A DNA stretch of 64,000 nucleotides. It comes from Podarcis raffonei. Lineage: Eukaryota > Chordata > Lepidosauria > Squamata > Lacertidae. Below the pieces are notes generated by a model. That model ran no database searches. It saw only the letters and a list, made by a program, of their open reading frames with translations, and had not been told where the DNA came from. Every line of letters starts with the position of its first letter. Position 1 is the first letter of the stretch. Below, piece after piece: positions 60,720 to 64,000 of the stretch. The stretch lies in the NCBI RefSeq assembly GCF_027172205.1, contig NC_070615.1:43074501-43138500 (forward strand), written 5' to 3'. Both the position numbers and the translations under genes were made by a program.

Positions 60720-62574
60720 GTAAGTCGCCGCGGACCCTGCCCCCGGGATAAGAGCCTCCTCCTCTCCCGTCCGGGCCTCCCGCATATTTGGGTTGCCAGG
60801 GCCCTCGCCTCCAGCTCCCCGCCTCGGCAGCGGGAGGAAGAAGGGGAAATTCTGCCTCAGGCGGGCCTGGATAGCGCAGGCTGAGGGGGCGACTTTTTCC
60901 TGCCGAGTGTAGGAGTCGCAGGAGGGGGAAGGTTTGCAGCGGAGTCCAATGCTGGATTTCTGGGATTATGAGAAGGGAATATACTTTTAATGTGCCCCCC
61001 AAGAACCCCACGGAAATTGGGGGTTTTTCCTGTGCGCCTCCAAATACATGCATAAGCACAGCCCCACCCCCACCCCAGCATAGCAGTCATTTCTGTTCCC
61101 CAACCTTCAATACGTACACATACACACTCCAGGAAGAATGGGCGTCCTGTGCCAAACCCTAATCTCCACTTGCCTTTTTGTGCCTTTTGGCTATGTGGGG
61201 GTGGGTGGGGCGCTCTCTTCCATGGACCCGACCATGTGGAGTTTGGCTCTCCTCCCCACCCCCTGCCGGTCTCCTAATTCTTCAGTATAGTTCTGAGTAA
61301 ACACAACTAGAATCCAGATGTTGCCACAATGCTCAGTAGGACCTTACTCCCTTGTAAGAACTGTGAGGGTTGTAGCCCTAGTCACCACGGTTTGTCCATG
61401 CAAGCTGGGCAGGACTTTGCGCCTGCGGTGATTTTGTCCAGCAAGGCTATCTTTACTTCAGGGTAACCCCCTTAGAACTTAGTTTCATAAATGAGCGTGC
61501 ATAACATGCAGAAGTCTTGTGCTACTCCCAAGGAAGTGCATAAGATCGCCTCCCAAGTCTGCCAGACCTGGACTGTTGCTTTCCCCTTCTCCTTTCTCCC
61601 CTTTACTAGCTGCTCTTAATATTAGGTATTCTTTCAACATGTAGTATGTGGTTAGTCCTGAGGAATTTCAGCACCCACCCTCTGATAACGCTGCTTCTAC
61701 TAGGATGAAACATAGGGTGCTTCCTGATGTTGGGGTGACTGCTGCTAAGAGCAGCCACTGGCCATTTGCTGTTGAGCAGCTTCTCAACAGAAGTGCCACA
61801 GAACTTTACAGTATTCACTAACTGCAGCAGTAAGGAGAGGGCTGGCCATAGAGGGGAAATGACTACAATGCATCCAGCAGTTCTAGAGGTACCTATACAA
61901 AGGGAGGGGTTTCCTTCCATGGGAGGTGTGTTGGCAGCAACTGTGCTCCAAGACTTAAGGGGTCAGCATTTGCTTTTGTGGTAGAGGAAGGTAATCTCTG
62001 AAGAGATGCTTATGTACAATGAGACTTTAACATCTGGCTTTGCAAGTTTTGAACTGAGGCAATAATGTTATCTGTGTAGATTCCAGTGAGGTATAGATTT
62101 ATTGCAATCATTAGATACGATTATGCTTCCAAAATACAGTGACTAGTCTTGTAGGCTTTGTATGAATTGCTTTTTGCCAGCTGTAGTATTGGTGTCAAAC
62201 CTCTGCTTTGTTTTGAGGTTAACAAAGGAAACCCACTTCCTAAAATCATTCAGAAGTTGTTCAAGGCTGTGCTACCATGTATATTTTCTAGGTAGTAAAT
62301 CTCATTGAATGAATTGGCTTGTTCCTAATGTTTGCTCAGAAGTAAGACATGTTGCTTGCTTGGAGCACTTGGGATGAATTTGGTGTAAAGTAAAAAAAAT
62401 AAGCATTTATATAACAATGACTTAAGCTAGTAACTTTCTGTCTCTGAAGTCTTCACTTTTCCCAATACCTTCATACATACATATGGAGGGGTAAGTGATC
62501 AACACATTTTTTGAATTTTTCACTAAGTTTAACTTGATACAAATTAACTTGTAGAAAAGGGTTATTTGGTTGTT

Positions 62575-62680
62575 GTGTTTTTATATTGTGTTTTTATATT
62601 GTAATTTTGTATTGTGAACTGCCCTGAGTCCGGGTATAGGGCAGTATATAAATTTAATAATAAAAAACAAACAAACAGAT
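62575..62680 (+). repeat. LINE-type 3' tail
   Basis: GTGAACTGCCCTGAGTCCGG, GGGCAGTATATAAATTTAAT and a TAATAAAAAACAAAC tail resemble the L2-type tails at 35,776 and 53,527. Confidence 0.55.
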
Positions 62681-62689
62681 AAACCTATT

Positions 62690-63115
62690 CTTCCCTCTAA
62701 GAGCAGAAGAGCCCTGCTGGATCAGCCCAAATGCTTATCTAGGCCAGTATTCTGTTTCCTATGGTGATGAACCAGATGCCTTTTGGAAAGCCCATAAACA
62801 GGACATGCAGACAGAAACCCTCTCTGCTGCTGCTGTTCCTCAGCAACTTGGCATACAGATAATATGCTTCTTCTGATCATAGACTTAGAAGATAGCCATT
62901 GTGACTAGTAGCCATTGATAGTCTTATTCTCCTCTTTTCTGCTTTGCCACCAACATAAGATGGCTTCAAATTACCAGATGGTTTTAACTTTCCACAACTT
63001 GTGGTAGTGAATTTCATAGTTTTAACAATGTGCTGTGTGAAGAAGTACTTTATTTCGTGAGTCTTGAGTCTCCCACCATTCAGCTTCTCTGCAATTGAAG
63101 TTATGCCTACTTCAG
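62690..63115 (-). mobile_element. CR1 LINE 3' fragment, antisense
   Basis: GAAGAGCCCTGCTGGATCAG at the left and CATAGTTTTAACAATGTGCT and GTGTGAAGAAGTACTTTATT further on are the antisense of the CR1 3' untranslated region and reverse transcriptase C terminus seen in sense at 25,236. Confidence 0.75.
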
Positions 63116-64000
63116 TTTGTGTGTTTATATATTACTTATATAATTCCCTAACAGCCCTGTGAGTAGAATATATATATAGAGAGAGAGCTTCTTGGATCAA
63201 TAGGGATTTAACTCCAGTTTCTACAGTCCTAGTCAAACATAAGGCTTCTCTTGGTTATTGTAGATTACAAAAACTTGGGTACAAGTGTATATATTTAGGT
63301 TATCCTACTAGTATTGGATTACACAGTGGTAATGTTTGCTTATTCCATCACATAACAGGTATGAAAATATGTTTATGCACTGATAGTGCTCCATAAAGGT
63401 GTCACACACAAAGGAACCCCTTTTTGTTCTCCAAACTGATGTGACACATGGCTTCTGTTATAAAGATTATGCTAAAATGTATGTGTGTTTCAACTCTCTG
63501 GTGTTTTTCAATTATCAAGACAAGGCAGTTTCCATCATTTGTGTGTCTCTTTCCCCCCCTCTTCTAGATGTCAGCTCAGAGGAGCATTGGAGGCCAGCTG
63601 GAAAACAAGACTAGTCTTATCCCGTTAGATATTTTTTTTCAAATAGAAACAAAAATCCTGTGTTGTCTATAACTGAGCATTACAACAAATCTGTGTAGCT
63701 TCTCTGAGAAGTACAGATAACAGCTCTGCGTATCACCATTACTATCTCCATGTAATATGATGTGTAGTTTAGTCTTCAGATTACAAATAAATCTGAAGAG
63801 TCTTGTAAAAGCGGATGAAATATAATTCAAAGTATATGTATGAGGGCTGAAAGTCTAAAGATTGATGATAGCTCAGTAATTAGTTGAGCTTGATAGTAAG
63901 CCAGTCATTTTACCTGTCCGAGGAGATTACTTGGAACCCATGTTAGAAACTGAGATAGAAAAGCTAGGAGCCAAATGGCTTTTGGGACCTGGGTTGTGGG

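Larger units (their letters stand above)
60720..64000 (+). other. RAC1: RAC1 intron 1 (partial)
   Basis: The intron begins with GTAAGT and runs past the window end. Exon 2, which should encode AVGKTCLLISYTTNAF, is not seen. 60,720-60,900 is still island. 60,900-62,570 and 63,120-64,000 are mostly unremarkable; a MITE-like TTACTCC piece lies near 61,285-61,360. Confidence 0.75.

Noticed and set aside
60460-61059. A 199-codon minus-strand frame across the RAC1 first exon
   Set aside because: Composition is that of island DNA, and it lies antisense to the RAC1 exon. No recognisable domain.

Overview
The window is from a squamate reptile, most likely a lizard. Three things point there: two copies of the tRNA/Bov-B-type Sauria SINE, a 5'-truncated Bov-B LINE together with L1, L2 and CR1 fragments, and many short hAT and pogo/Tigger-like MITEs. 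The gene order CYTH3 - FAM220A - RAC1 is the order I recall for human 7p22, which supports the gene names. All protein calls rest on translated sequence and remembered family sequences; no search was run. LAYOUT: 1-19,193 is the start-proximal intron of CYTH3, which runs leftward. Its first coding exon (19,194-19,224) lies in a CpG island at about 18,960-19,910. 19,911-26,082 is intergenic and repeat-rich. 26,151-48,386 on the minus strand is a five-coding-exon gene whose splice phases all agree, giving a 478-residue protein. Its first coding exon is the FAM220A (SIPAR) ortholog by position and by similarity near its end, but four further exons add a run of about five ankyrin repeats that mammalian FAM220A, as I know it, lacks. 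The CpG island at 53,700-54,330 holds an intronless 71-codon gene of the SMIM10 small membrane protein family (53,810-54,025, minus) and, 10 bases before its ATG, a strong splice donor that could end the noncoding first exon of the FAM220A-like gene. RAC1 starts on the plus strand at 60,685 in a third CpG island, and its intron 1 runs to the window end. HOW THE PARTS RELATE: CYTH3 is an ARF exchange factor and RAC1 a Rho GTPase, both acting on membrane and actin dynamics. FAM220A is described in mammals as a STAT3-interacting nuclear protein. I see no operon-like linkage. The FAM220A/SMIM10-like island faces RAC1 head to head across about 6.6 kb. The most notable observation is the FAM220A-ankyrin architecture, together with a possible shared promoter and first exon for FAM220A and the SMIM10-like gene. 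Nearly all remaining sequence is intron or intergenic DNA filled with decayed LINE, SINE and DNA-transposon copies.
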